Below, in pieces: positions 34,524 through 42,162 of a stretch of DNA of 64,000 bases. The notes beneath the pieces were generated by a model. The model searched no databases. It saw only the letters and a program-made list of their open reading frames with translations, and was not told the origin of the DNA. The position numbers and the translations under genes are program-made. The stretch spans positions 15,277-79,276 of the forward strand of contig NZ_CALART010000068.1 in the NCBI RefSeq assembly GCF_937888285.1. Reading direction: 5' to 3'. This stretch comes from an uncultured Aquimonas sp. Its GTDB lineage: Bacteria > Pseudomonadota > Gammaproteobacteria > Xanthomonadales > Xanthomonadaceae. Every line of letters starts with the position of its first letter. Position 1 is the stretch's first letter.

Positions 34524-35363
34524 TCATCCCTCTTCCTCGGTCAGCCGCTTGAGGTATTCGTCCACGTTGACCTCGATCTCGCGCGGCCGGCGGTTCAGCA
34601 GGTCCTGGATGCGCGGGTGATCCGAGGCGCGCACCTCGGCTACGGTGCCGGTCATGAGGACATTGCCGTGGTCGAGCACGGTGATGGTGTCGGCGATCTT
34701 GAAGGCCGACTCCAGCTCGTGGGTCACCACCACGATGCTCATGCGCATGGCATCGCGCAGCTGCAGGATCAGCTCGTCGAGCTCGGCCGAGACGACGGGA
34801 TCGAGCCCTGCCGAAGGCTCGTCGAAGAACAGCAGCTTCGGGTCCATCACGATCGCCCGCGCCAGCGCCGCGCGCTTGACCATGCCGCCCGAAAGCTGGC
34901 CCGGCATCAGGTCCTGGAAGCCGCCGAGGTTGACGACCTCGAGCTTCAGCCGGCTCATGATGCGGACGGTGTTCTCGTCGAGCCGCGTGTGCTCGCGCAG
35001 CGGCAGCGCCACGTTCTCGCCGACCGTCATCGAAGTGAACAAGGCCCCGCCCTGGAAGCTCACCCCCAGCTGCCGACGGATCGCCAGCATCTGCGCGGGG
35101 CTGGCATGCGCGATGTCGGTGCCGAACAGCCGCACCGTGCCGGCCGCGGGCTTCTGCAGGCCGAGCAGGTGCCGCAGCAGGGTGCTCTTGCCCGAGCCCG
35201 AGCCGCCCATGATCACGCGGATCTCGCCCGGGAAAACCCGGAAGTCGATGCCGTGCAGGATGCGCCGGCGCCCGTAGTAAGCCTGCAGACCGTGAACGTC
35301 GATGAGCGGCTCGGCGGTCGCCGAGCCGCCGGGATTGGGGATTGGGGATTGGGGATTTGTCAT
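34524..35363 (-). CDS. MlaF-like ABC ATPase with repeat-encoded N-terminus
   Basis: 279 residues from ATG 35361-35363, which has GGAG six bases upstream; no later start precedes the conserved region. Residues 3-11 (NPQSPIPNP) are encoded by the four-unit heptamer block 35331-35358. The ATPase core is complete: Walker A GGSGSGKST, FQGGALFTSMTV, signature LSGGMVKRAALARA, Walker B LLFFDEPSAGLDP and VVTHELES. It energises lipid transport by MlaE. Because one unit is 7 bp, gain or loss of a unit would shift the frame. Confidence 0.9.
   Translation of the reverse strand: MTNPQSPIPNPGGSATAEPLIDVHGLQAYYGRRRILHGIDFRVFPGEIRVIMGGSGSGKSTLLRHLLGLQKPAAGTVRLFGTDIAHASPAQMLAIRRQLGVSFQGGALFTSMTVGENVALPLREHTRLDENTVRIMSRLKLEVVNLGGFQDLMPGQLSGGMVKRAALARAIVMDPKLLFFDEPSAGLDPVVSAELDELILQLRDAMRMSIVVVTHELESAFKIADTITVLDHGNVLMTGTVAEVRASDHPRIQDLLNRRPREIEVNVDEYLKRLTEEEG
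35331..35358. repeat. Four 7-bp repeats inside the 5' end of mlaF
   Basis: GGGATTG x3 plus GGGATTT on the plus strand. The G-rich strand is the template strand of mlaF, so the mRNA is C-rich here. The block begins two bases inside the mlaF start codon on the coding strand and encodes its residues 2-11. Confidence 0.92.
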
Positions 35364-35364
35364 G

Positions 35365-35386
35365 GGCGACTCCGTGCGGAGTCGCC
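35365..35386 (-). promoter_or_regulatory. Perfect hairpin over the mlaF ribosome-binding site
   Basis: GGCGACTCCG-TG-CGGAGTCGCC, a 10-bp perfect inverted repeat ending one base before the mlaF ATG. The GGAG that should act as Shine-Dalgarno sequence lies in the stem, so the RNA could hide it. A regulatory role is inferred. Confidence 0.55.
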
Positions 35387-35414
35387 GGGATTGGGGATTG
35401 GGGATTCGGGATTC
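35387..35414. repeat. Four 7-bp repeats upstream of mlaF
   Basis: GGGATTG x2, GGGATTC x2 on the plus strand, in the same orientation as the block inside mlaF and separated from it by the RBS hairpin. Confidence 0.92.
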
Positions 35415-35502
35415 GTCGAGCGAAGCTCGACGAGCCCTTGCGTCGACACTCCGCACGGCGCCTTCAGGCCGCACCTTGCGGCGCGCCCGCCCTGGCTCTT
35501 GC

Positions 35503-35530
35503 GAATCCCGAATCCCCAATCCCGAATCCC
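35503..35530. repeat. Four 7-bp repeats, inverted orientation
   Basis: GAATCCC GAATCCC CAATCCC GAATCCC on the plus strand; the mRNA of the mla operon reads GGGATTS x4. It is complementary to the blocks at 35387 and 35331. Confidence 0.92.
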
Positions 35531-35640
35531 GGCTTCGAAGCGCGGCCGCTGGGCCCCCGCCTTCGCGGGGGCGACGAGCGAGCTGCCTGCTGGCATTTCG
35601 GCACGGATGGGCGCACGACAGCCTGCAGCCCACCGGCTGC

Positions 35641-35668
35641 GAATCCCCAATCCCGAATCCCGAATCCC
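35641..35668. repeat. Four 7-bp repeats directly after mlaE
   Basis: GAATCCC CAATCCC GAATCCC GAATCCC on the plus strand, ending five bases before the mlaE stop. The mRNA strand is G-rich and could form a G-quadruplex. Confidence 0.92.
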
Positions 35669-35673
35669 GGCTC

Positions 35674-36471
35674 TCATCGATTGAGGAAGAACGAAAACAG
35701 CATGTCCGCTACCACGATCGCGCTGATCGACAGCACGACGGCGCGGGTGGTCGCACGGCCGACGCCTTCGGCGCCGCCGCTGACGGAGAACCCTGTGCTG
35801 GTGCCGATCAGGGTGATCAGCACGGCGAACACCACGGACTTCGACAGGCCCTCCCAGAGGTCGCGCGGCTCCAGCAGCTGCAGGGTGCGGTTCAAGTAGG
35901 CGCCGACTTCCATGTCGAGCGGGCCGGAGGCATACAGGCCGGCGCCGGTGAGCGCGACGAGGTTCGCGAACACCGTCAGCACCGGCACCATCACCAGCAT
36001 CGCCAGCAGTGCGGGGGCGACGAGGTAGCGCACCGGGTCGATGCCGGTCACGGCCAGTGCGTCGACTTCCTGCGACACCACCATCGAGCCCAGCCGCGCG
36101 GCCAGCGCCGAACCGGTGCGGCCGGCGACCACGATGGCGGTGATCAGCGCGCCGAACTCGCGGGTGATCGACTTGGCGGTGGCGATGATGACCTGGCTTT
36201 CGGCGCCGAACTCGCTGAGCGCAGCGATGAACTGGATGCCCAGCATCACGCCGATGGTCAACGACAGCAGGCTGATGATGGGCAGCGCATCGACGCCGAT
36301 CTGGCGCATCTGCTCGGCCACCATGCGCGGCCGCACCGGCTGCCCGCGGGCCCAGCCGGCGCCGATGAAATAGAGGCTCTCGACGAACAGCATGGCGGCG
36401 TAGCCGAGTTCGCCCAGCACCTGCACGCTGCGGCGGCCGACGCGATCGAGCAGGGCAGTCGCCGCCTTCAT
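35674..36471 (-). CDS. MlaE-like lipid ABC transporter permease
   Basis: 265 residues with five or six membrane helices and the MlaE/YrbE signature region: ISLLSLTIGVMLGIQF, EFGALITAIVVAGRTGSALA, LGSMVVSQEVDALAVTGIDP and YLVAPALLAMLV. Inner-membrane channel of an MCE lipid transporter, working with the MlaF-like ATPase and MlaD-like protein downstream. The ATG overlaps the STAS gene stop as ATGA, tying its synthesis to the STAS protein. Confidence 0.92.
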   Translation of the reverse strand: MKAATALLDRVGRRSVQVLGELGYAAMLFVESLYFIGAGWARGQPVRPRMVAEQMRQIGVDALPIISLLSLTIGVMLGIQFIAALSEFGAESQVIIATAKSITREFGALITAIVVAGRTGSALAARLGSMVVSQEVDALAVTGIDPVRYLVAPALLAMLVMVPVLTVFANLVALTGAGLYASGPLDMEVGAYLNRTLQLLEPRDLWEGLSKSVVFAVLITLIGTSTGFSVSGGAEGVGRATTRAVVLSISAIVVADMLFSFFLNR

Positions 36472-36797
36472 GCGGGCGCGCCGCCCTCCAGCGATTCGTG
36501 AATCTCGAACACGCGGTCCAGCCGCGCCAGCTTGAGCACCGCCTGCACCGGCGCGCTGACCGCCACCAGCACGAAGCGCTGGCCGCGGCCGCGGGCGTTC
36601 TGGAAGCCTTCGACGAGGGCTGCAATGCCCGAGCTGTCGATGTAGCGCACCGCGGCCAGATCCACGGCGACCGGGCCGCCGCCGTTGAGCGCGGCCAGAA
36701 CGGCCTGGCGCACCTGCGCCGACCAGCTCAGGTCGACTTCGCCGGCGAGACGTACGACGGTGTGGCCGGCTTCGCTCAGGGTCTGGCAGTCGTTCAT
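36468..36797 (-). CDS. STAS-domain protein (MlaB-like or SpoIIAA-like)
   Basis: 109 residues, a single STAS domain: VVRLAGEVDLSWSAQVRQAVL, then VAVDLAAVRYIDSSGIAALVEG. The DSSG motif (S55-S56) keeps the phosphorylatable serine seen in anti-sigma factor antagonists, whereas classical MlaB usually has another residue there. It lies between a PP2C/HATPase protein and mlaE, overlapping both by four bases. It could be the MlaB subunit of the transporter, a partner-switch antagonist, or both. Confidence 0.88.
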   Translation of the reverse strand: MNDCQTLSEAGHTVVRLAGEVDLSWSAQVRQAVLAALNGGGPVAVDLAAVRYIDSSGIAALVEGFQNARGRGQRFVLVAVSAPVQAVLKLARLDRVFEIHESLEGGAPA

Positions 36798-38515
36798 GCG
36801 ATGGAGGCTCCGGCGTCGAGGGCAGTGGGGCTGTGTTCGATTACGTGGCTGTTGGCCGAATCCAGACGCCGGACCATCCACAGGCGGTTGCCACCGCCGG
36901 CCAGCGGGGTGAGCTTCCAGGCATCCATCAGGGTGTCGATGAAGCACAGGCCCAGCCCGCCGGGGCGGCATTCGTTCAAGTCGCGCGGCTTGATGCGCTC
37001 GGGGTCGACGCAGGCCGCGGTGTCGCTCAGCACGAAGTGCAGGGCCTCGGCCTCGCGGCGGATCAGCAGCTCGATGCGGCCGCTGCCGCAGCCGCCGCCA
37101 AAGGCGTGGCGGATGATGTTGGCGCAGGCTTCGTCCAGCGCCAGCACCAGGGCCGCGCGCAGTTCGGCATCGACGCCCTGCTGCTCCAGCACGGCATCGG
37201 CCGCGTGGCGCATCGGCATCAGCTGACGGGCCTCGGCCGGAAACTCGATGCGCAGCAGGGCAGGGGCCTCGCCCTCGACCACCATCAGGGTGGTGTCGTC
37301 GGTGACGGTCATCCGCCGCAGCCGCCGCACCAGTGCGCGCAGGCGCGCTTCCGGCGGCAGCAGACGCATCTCCCCGACCGCATGCTGCACGCCGTCGACG
37401 CCCAGCACTTCGCCGTCGTCGCCGCGCACGTCGGTCATGCCGTCGGAGAACAGGTACAGGGCGGCGCCGTCCAAGGTGGTCTGCTGCTCGGGGTAGCTCA
37501 TGCCGCGCAGGATGCCCAGCGGCGGGCCTTCGGCCTCGAAGCGGGCGAAGCAGCCAACGCGATCCACCCGTAGCAGCGGCGGAAAGCCTGCATTCGCCCA
37601 GACCGCCTGCTGGCGGAACGGGTCGTAGTAGCCGGCGACCGCGCAGACGAACATGCCGGCGGCGATGGCCTCCATCAGTTCATCGTTGGCGCGCGCCAGC
37701 CACTGTCCCGGCGGCAGGCCCTCCTTGCCGGCCCAGCGCAGCAGGCTGGCGCAGCGGACCATCAGGAAGGAGGCGTCGAGCCCCTTGCCGGCGACGTCAC
37801 CGACGGTGAAGGCGATCCGCCCGTCGGGCAGCTCGAAGAAATCGTAGAAGTCGCCCGAGATCTCGCGTGCGGGAAAATTCAGCGCCCGCAGCGGAAACGC
37901 CCCGCGCCGGCGCTTGGGCAGCAGCGAGCGCTGCAGGCGGCGGGCCATGGTCAGCTCGCGCCGCAGCCGGTTCTGCTGCACCACCACCTGGGTGAGGCGG
38001 GCGTGGTTCAGCGCCAGTGCGGTCGGTGCGGCGAGCAGGCGCAGCGAGTCGGCGTCGGCCGCGTCGAAGGGGCCGCCGCCGCGCTTGTTCAGCACCTGCA
38101 GGGCGCCGATCGCACCCTCGGTGGTCATGATCGGCGCGGTCAGCACGCTGCGCGTGTCGAAGCCGGTGCGCGCATCGAGGGTGCGGCCGGCGAAGTCCGG
38201 ATCGGTGTGGGCATCGCCGACGATCTCGCAGCTGCCGCGCGCGATCGCACGGCCGACCAGGCCCTGGTCGAGGCGCAGGCTCAACCCGCTGATATCCACC
38301 GGCCCGTGACAGGCGCGGCAGACGATGCGCTGCTGGGCCTCGTCGATCAGGAACACGGCCGAGGCTTCGGCATCCATCGATTCCGCGATGATCTGCGCGA
38401 CCTGGGCGAGGGTCTGCTCCAGATCGATCGACACCGCCAGCCGCTGCGAGAGATCCGCCAGCCGCGCCAGCAGGCGCTGCTCGGTGGCTTGGGCAGGGGC
38501 GGCGGCGAGATTCAT
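36794..38515 (-). CDS. GAF - SpoIIE/PP2C phosphatase - HATPase kinase fusion
   Basis: 573 residues from ATG 38513-38515, overlapping pssA by ATGA. Residues about 20-180: GAF domain (SIDLEQTLAQVAQIIAESMD, IGALQVLNKRG). Residues about 205-420: PP2C/SpoIIE phosphatase with REISGDFYDFFELPDGR, the metal-binding VGDVAGKG and LFSDGMTD. Residues about 430-560: RsbW-like HATPase with ALDEACANIIRHAF and GGLGLCFIDTLMD. It should both phosphorylate and dephosphorylate a STAS partner, most simply the one encoded by the next gene. The signal sensed by GAF is unknown. Confidence 0.93.
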   Translation of the reverse strand: MNLAAAPAQATEQRLLARLADLSQRLAVSIDLEQTLAQVAQIIAESMDAEASAVFLIDEAQQRIVCRACHGPVDISGLSLRLDQGLVGRAIARGSCEIVGDAHTDPDFAGRTLDARTGFDTRSVLTAPIMTTEGAIGALQVLNKRGGGPFDAADADSLRLLAAPTALALNHARLTQVVVQQNRLRRELTMARRLQRSLLPKRRRGAFPLRALNFPAREISGDFYDFFELPDGRIAFTVGDVAGKGLDASFLMVRCASLLRWAGKEGLPPGQWLARANDELMEAIAAGMFVCAVAGYYDPFRQQAVWANAGFPPLLRVDRVGCFARFEAEGPPLGILRGMSYPEQQTTLDGAALYLFSDGMTDVRGDDGEVLGVDGVQHAVGEMRLLPPEARLRALVRRLRRMTVTDDTTLMVVEGEAPALLRIEFPAEARQLMPMRHAADAVLEQQGVDAELRAALVLALDEACANIIRHAFGGGCGSGRIELLIRREAEALHFVLSDTAACVDPERIKPRDLNECRPGGLGLCFIDTLMDAWKLTPLAGGGNRLWMVRRLDSANSHVIEHSPTALDAGASIA

Positions 38516-39288
38516 CCGCTGCGCCGACGCAGGCGCCCGATCGCCCAGCCCAGCGGGCCGGACAGGGCGTAGATCCAGAACACCGCCAGCAGCACGCGAT
38601 CCGGTGCCACCGCCAGCGCCACGAACAGGCCCAGCGCGCCGAGGATCACGACGAAGGGCACGCGCTCGCCGAAGGGCAGGGCCTTGCCGCTGTGGTAGCG
38701 GATGCGGCTGACCATCAGCAGCGCAGCGATGACGGTCACCGCCAGGGCCGCGTATTCGAGGTCGGCGCCGCCGTAGCCGAACTTGGTGGCGGCCCAGACG
38801 AAGGCCATCAGCGAGCCGGCCGCGGCCGGGCTGGCCAGGCCGATGAACCAGCGCTTGTCGACCACCCCGACCTGGGTGTTGAAGCGCGCCAGCCGCAATG
38901 CGGCGCAGGCGGCGTAGAGAAAGGCCACCGCCCAGCCGATCTTGCCCCAGACCGGGCCGTGGTAGACCAGGTTCGACAGCGACCAGTGGTACATCACCAG
39001 CGCCGGCGCCATGCCGAAGCTGACCAGATCGGCCAGCGAGTCGTACTGCACGCCGAACTCGCTCTGGGTGTTGGTCATGCGCGCGATGCGGCCATCGAGG
39101 CCATCGAGCAGGCCGGCCACGAACACCGCGATGGCGGCGCTGGTGAAGTCGCCGTTCGCCGCCGCGATGATCGCGTAGAAGCCGGCGAACAGCCCGCCCG
39201 TGGTGAACAGGTTGGGCAGCAGGTAGATGCTGCGGCGCGGGGGCGGACGGGGTGTCTCGCCGCTCGGTCCGGTTTCTGTGGCGGTCAT
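38512..39288 (-). CDS. pssA: CDP-diacylglycerol-serine O-phosphatidyltransferase
   Basis: 258 residues from ATG 39286-39288. Makes phosphatidylserine, the precursor of phosphatidylethanolamine, from CDP-diacylglycerol and serine in the inner membrane. The CDP-alcohol phosphotransferase signature is intact: DGLDGRIARMTNTQSEFGVQYDSLAD (two parts), following the PNLFTTGGLFAGF start typical of the PssA type. About eight membrane helices. It heads the phospholipid-related operon with the mla genes. Confidence 0.93.
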   Translation of the reverse strand: MTATETGPSGETPRPPPRRSIYLLPNLFTTGGLFAGFYAIIAAANGDFTSAAIAVFVAGLLDGLDGRIARMTNTQSEFGVQYDSLADLVSFGMAPALVMYHWSLSNLVYHGPVWGKIGWAVAFLYAACAALRLARFNTQVGVVDKRWFIGLASPAAAGSLMAFVWAATKFGYGGADLEYAALAVTVIAALLMVSRIRYHSGKALPFGERVPFVVILGALGLFVALAVAPDRVLLAVFWIYALSGPLGWAIGRLRRRSG

Positions 39289-39453
39289 GAGGCTCAATGC
39301 AGGGCACCCGGACGTGGGCGCGAACACTCCAGAGTGTACTTGCATACGGCGGGGCCGACAGGCGCCGCGATGGCGCCGCCGGGCGTCCTCCGCCTTGCCA
39401 GCGCGCAGGGGCGGTGCTAACAAGTGCGCACCGATCCTCACGGAATCCGCGCC

Positions 39454-39957
39454 ATGCGCCTGTTCGCCCGTTTCACTGCCCCCCTGCTGCTTGTCTCGCT
39501 GGTCGGGCTTGCCGGTGTTGCCGATGCCACCGAGGTGTACCGCTGGAAAGACGCCAACGGCAATACCCAGTACGGCGAGCGGCCCCCCGAGGGCGTGACC
39601 GCTCAGCGCGTGGCGCTGCGCGCCGAGCCCAGCGTGGCGCCGGCACCGCCGGCTGCCAGCGCGTCGGTCGCGACGCCGCCGCCGATCGATGATCCCAACC
39701 TCTCTGCCGACGAGCGTGCCGAACTCGCGCGCCAGCGCGCCGCCGAAGCCGCCGCCGAAGCGCGCCGCCAGACCCGCGCCGCCGCCTGCGCCCGTGCCCA
39801 GCAGAACCTGCAGGTGCTGCGCGCCAACGAGTACGTCAGTCTGCGCGAGGGCGAAGAAACCCGCACCCTGACCAACACCGAGCGGCAGCAGCAGATCGCC
39901 GAGAACGAGCAGGCCGAAACCGAGCACTGCGCGCCGGAAGTCGATTCGCAGGGCTGA
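39454..39957 (+). CDS. Secreted DUF4124-domain protein
   Basis: 167 residues. Signal peptide (MRLFARFTAPLLLVSLVGLAGVADA) followed by the DUF4124 segment TEVYRWKDANGNTQYGERPPEGV. The remainder is Ala/Glu/Arg-rich and probably a coiled coil (residues about 85-150), with a possible Cys pair in the mature part. Such proteins are common in gammaproteobacteria and lack an assigned function. Divergent from pssA. The earlier GTG at 39424 is not used because the signal peptide begins at the ATG. Confidence 0.85.
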   Translation: MRLFARFTAPLLLVSLVGLAGVADATEVYRWKDANGNTQYGERPPEGVTAQRVALRAEPSVAPAPPAASASVATPPPIDDPNLSADERAELARQRAAEAAAEARRQTRAAACARAQQNLQVLRANEYVSLREGEETRTLTNTERQQQIAENEQAETEHCAPEVDSQG

Positions 39958-40130
39958 TCGCTCCGGGCGCAACCCACGCGACTTTGGCGCGGGCGGAAAC
40001 CGCGGCGCCTCGCGGGTCGCAGTCGTGACAATCCGGGCAGACCTGCAAGGCGCGTGGCGCGGCTTCTCACTCTGCCCACGCGCGTGAATGGATCCTGCAG
40101 GCCGGCGACGTCTCGCCGAGCCTGCCACGG

Positions 40131-40745
40131 ATGCCGCCCATCACTCCCTTCCTGCACGACGACCGCGAAGCCGAAGGCCTGCGCCTCGTCGGCCTTGTGC
40201 TGCGCATGGCGCAGGGCGAGCAGGCGGCGCTGGCGGAGCTGTTCGACCGTTGTTCGGCGCGCGTGCATGCCGTCGCCCTGCGCGTGCTGCAGCGTGCCGA
40301 GGACGCCGAGGAAGTCACCCTGGACACCTTCGCCCAAGCCTGGGAGCGGGCGACGGATTACGATCCGCAGCGGGGAGAGGTGCTGCCCTGGCTGCTGCGC
40401 ATGGCCTGGAGTCGGGCGATCGATCGGCTGCGGCGCGAGCGTCGCCATCGCCACGCTGAGCCGCTGCATCCAGAAGCCGGCGAAAAGGCGTATGAGGAAG
40501 CAATGGAAGACGCCCCCGACCTGCTGCTCGACCGCCTCGATGCCGACACCGCGCTGCAGGCTGCACGCGCCCGGCTGAGCCTGCCGCAGCAGCAGATGCT
40601 GGCGATGGCCTTCGTCGAGGATCTGAGTCACGGCGAGATCGCCGAGCGCACCGGCGTTCCGCTGGGCACGGTCAAGAGCCACCTGCGGCGTGCGCTGTCG
40701 CGGCTGGCGCAGTTCCTGGGCGGCCGGGGAGCAGGCGATGGCTGA
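40131..40745 (+). CDS. ECF-family RNA polymerase sigma factor
   Basis: 204 residues. Region 2 (LAELFDRCSARVHAVALRVLQ, EDAEEVTLDTFAQAWERA, LLRMAWSRAIDRLRRERR) and region 4 (LSLPQQQMLAMAFVEDLSHGEIAERTG, VPLGTVKSHLRRALSRL) are both present, with no extra domain. The following gene encodes a cupin anti-sigma factor and overlaps by 8 bp, as in RpoE-ChrR systems that answer singlet oxygen or oxidative stress. The likely regulon includes the exported protein next downstream. Confidence 0.94.
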   Translation: MPPITPFLHDDREAEGLRLVGLVLRMAQGEQAALAELFDRCSARVHAVALRVLQRAEDAEEVTLDTFAQAWERATDYDPQRGEVLPWLLRMAWSRAIDRLRRERRHRHAEPLHPEAGEKAYEEAMEDAPDLLLDRLDADTALQAARARLSLPQQQMLAMAFVEDLSHGEIAERTGVPLGTVKSHLRRALSRLAQFLGGRGAGDG

Positions 40746-41199
40746 TCGCAAGAGCCCCCCCGCCGATCCTCCCCTGCCGGAGGCCATGCTCGACAGCGCC
40801 GCCCGGGAACGGCTGCGCGAGCGGCTGCTCGCCCGCGCGGATGTGGAGCCCTCCCCGCGTCGCGAGCCTGCGCCCTGGGTGCCCACCTTCGAGGGCGTGG
40901 AGGTGCAGACCCTGCGCTTCGACCCGCAGACCCGGCAGCAGATCACCCTGTGGCGGCTGCAGCCCGGCGCGCGCATTCCGCGCCACACCCACAGCGCGCG
41001 CGAGGAATGCCTCGTGCTGGAGGGCGCGATCCTGCACGCCGGCCAGCGTCACCCCGCCGGGGACTTCCTGGTCGCCGAAGCGGGCTCGCGCCACCAGCCC
41101 TTCGATTCCCCCGAAGGCGCCCTGCTGCTGATCCGCGGCGAACCTGTGCCGCGCCTCGGTCGTGTCGTACGCTGGCTGCTGCGCCGGCTGCGGCTGTAG
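40738..41199 (+). CDS. ChrR-like cupin anti-sigma factor
   Basis: 153 residues from ATG 40738. The cupin part has RHTHSAREECLVLEGAI (the HxH...E metal site) and GDFLVAEAGSRHQPF (the last His). The N-terminal zinc anti-sigma domain of ChrR (HxxxCxxC) is not evident, so binding to the sigma factor may use the short N-terminal helix (ARERLRERLLARAD) instead. Partner of the sigma factor by overlap and order. A metal-dependent sensor is likely. Confidence 0.82.
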   Translation: MADRKSPPADPPLPEAMLDSAARERLRERLLARADVEPSPRREPAPWVPTFEGVEVQTLRFDPQTRQQITLWRLQPGARIPRHTHSAREECLVLEGAILHAGQRHPAGDFLVAEAGSRHQPFDSPEGALLLIRGEPVPRLGRVVRWLLRRLRL

Positions 41200-41240
41200 C
41201 CGTCGATGTGTCTTCCTCCTCCAGTCAGGACATGCGCGCC

Positions 41241-41765
41241 ATGAAGCCTCTGCTGATTGCTTTGCTTCTGCTGACCACCAGCGCCACCGTCTGGGCCCAG
41301 CAGCCTGCCGACAAGCCCGCCGCCAGCACCAGCATGTTCGAGTCGACCCGACCGCCGGCCAGCGACGAGGAGCACGCGGCCGTGCTGGCCGAGCTGCCCG
41401 ATGACCCCGGCACTGCGCCCGCGGTGTTCGTGCGCGGCTATCTGGTCGACCGCCGTGGCATGACGCTCTACGTCTTCGATCGCGACCGCCCGGGCATCAG
41501 CACCTGCTACCGCGCCTGCGAACGCCTGTGGCCGCCGCTGCTGGCGGATCTCGACGCGGCCGACGAGGGCGACTTCAGCATCCTTGAACGCATGGACGGT
41601 GCGCGGCAGTGGGCCTGGCGCGGCCAGCCGCTGTACTACTGGCCGTATGACAAGCGCGCCGGCGACATCACCGGCGACAACGTCAGCGGGGTCTGGCACA
41701 TCGTGCTGGAAACGGCCGCTGCACCGACGCCGGCACCTGCTCCGGCGCCCGAGTCCGAGTACTGA
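41241..41765 (+). CDS. Exported COG4315-type repeat protein
   Basis: 174 residues from ATG 41241 (another ATG at 41232 lies too close to its AGGA). Signal peptide MKPLLIALLLLTTSATVWAQ. Two units of the short secreted repeat known from COG4315 lipoproteins are seen: LVDRRGMTLYVFDRDRPGISTCYRACERLWPPL and QPLYYWPYDKRAGDITGDNVSGVWHIV (given in parts). The C-terminus is Pro/Ala-rich (PTPAPAPAPES). Although related proteins are lipoproteins, no lipobox Cys is visible. Function unknown; probably a target of the sigma factor upstream. Confidence 0.8.
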   Translation: MKPLLIALLLLTTSATVWAQQPADKPAASTSMFESTRPPASDEEHAAVLAELPDDPGTAPAVFVRGYLVDRRGMTLYVFDRDRPGISTCYRACERLWPPLLADLDAADEGDFSILERMDGARQWAWRGQPLYYWPYDKRAGDITGDNVSGVWHIVLETAAAPTPAPAPAPESEY

Positions 41766-42162
41766 GAGCTTCTCAGTCCCGCCTTGCAGGCCGGGTGTTC
41801 CCGAAGACACGCGGATTCACCGGCTCGCGCTCTGTGTAGGAGCCTGCTTGCAGGCGACCGCAGCCTCCGCGGTGTGCCCACCCTGCGGGTCGCGAGCAAG
41901 CTCGCTACAAACGGCGGGCCTTGGCGGGGGCGACGCTCCCCAGTTTCCTGCCGGCTCTACGGCTTGAAGGCGTCGGCCTGCGCGTCAGGCGCAGCCAGGA
42001 AAGGCTGGCGCTCACATCAGGGAGCCCGAGGGCATCGCCAAGCGGATTCACGCGGTCCTGACATCTGCACGCCTATCCGCTGCATCCAGTCCCCGCGTCG
42101 CCTGCGTACACCTGCCGAGCCGGAGCGACCCGGCCGCCGACTCGACCCTGTCAGGAGCCCGC
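41766..42162. other. 397-bp gap with a REP pair
   Basis: No gene is supported. The middle holds the inverted REP-like pair at 41834-41910; the rest shows no recognisable signal. Confidence 0.55.
41834..41910. repeat. Inverted REP-like pair
   Basis: TGTAGGAGCCTGCTTGCAGGCGAC (41834-41857, split here as TGTAGGAGCC and TGCTTGCAGGCGAC) and GTCGCGAGCAAGCTCGCTACAA (41889-41910) are related sequences in opposite orientation, each a small hairpin. This is the GTAGGAGC-type REP known from pseudomonads and relatives. No RAYT gene is nearby. Confidence 0.7.

Larger units (their letters stand above)
35364..35673. other. 310-bp repeat-filled gap between mlaE and mlaF
   Basis: No gene. It holds one hairpin and three four-unit heptamer blocks, the first in one orientation and the other two inverted, so the transcript could fold back on itself. 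Such a gap is odd inside an operon whose other junctions mostly overlap. The sequence between blocks also contains the short inverted repeat CCCCCGCCTTCGCGGGGG. Confidence 0.8.
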
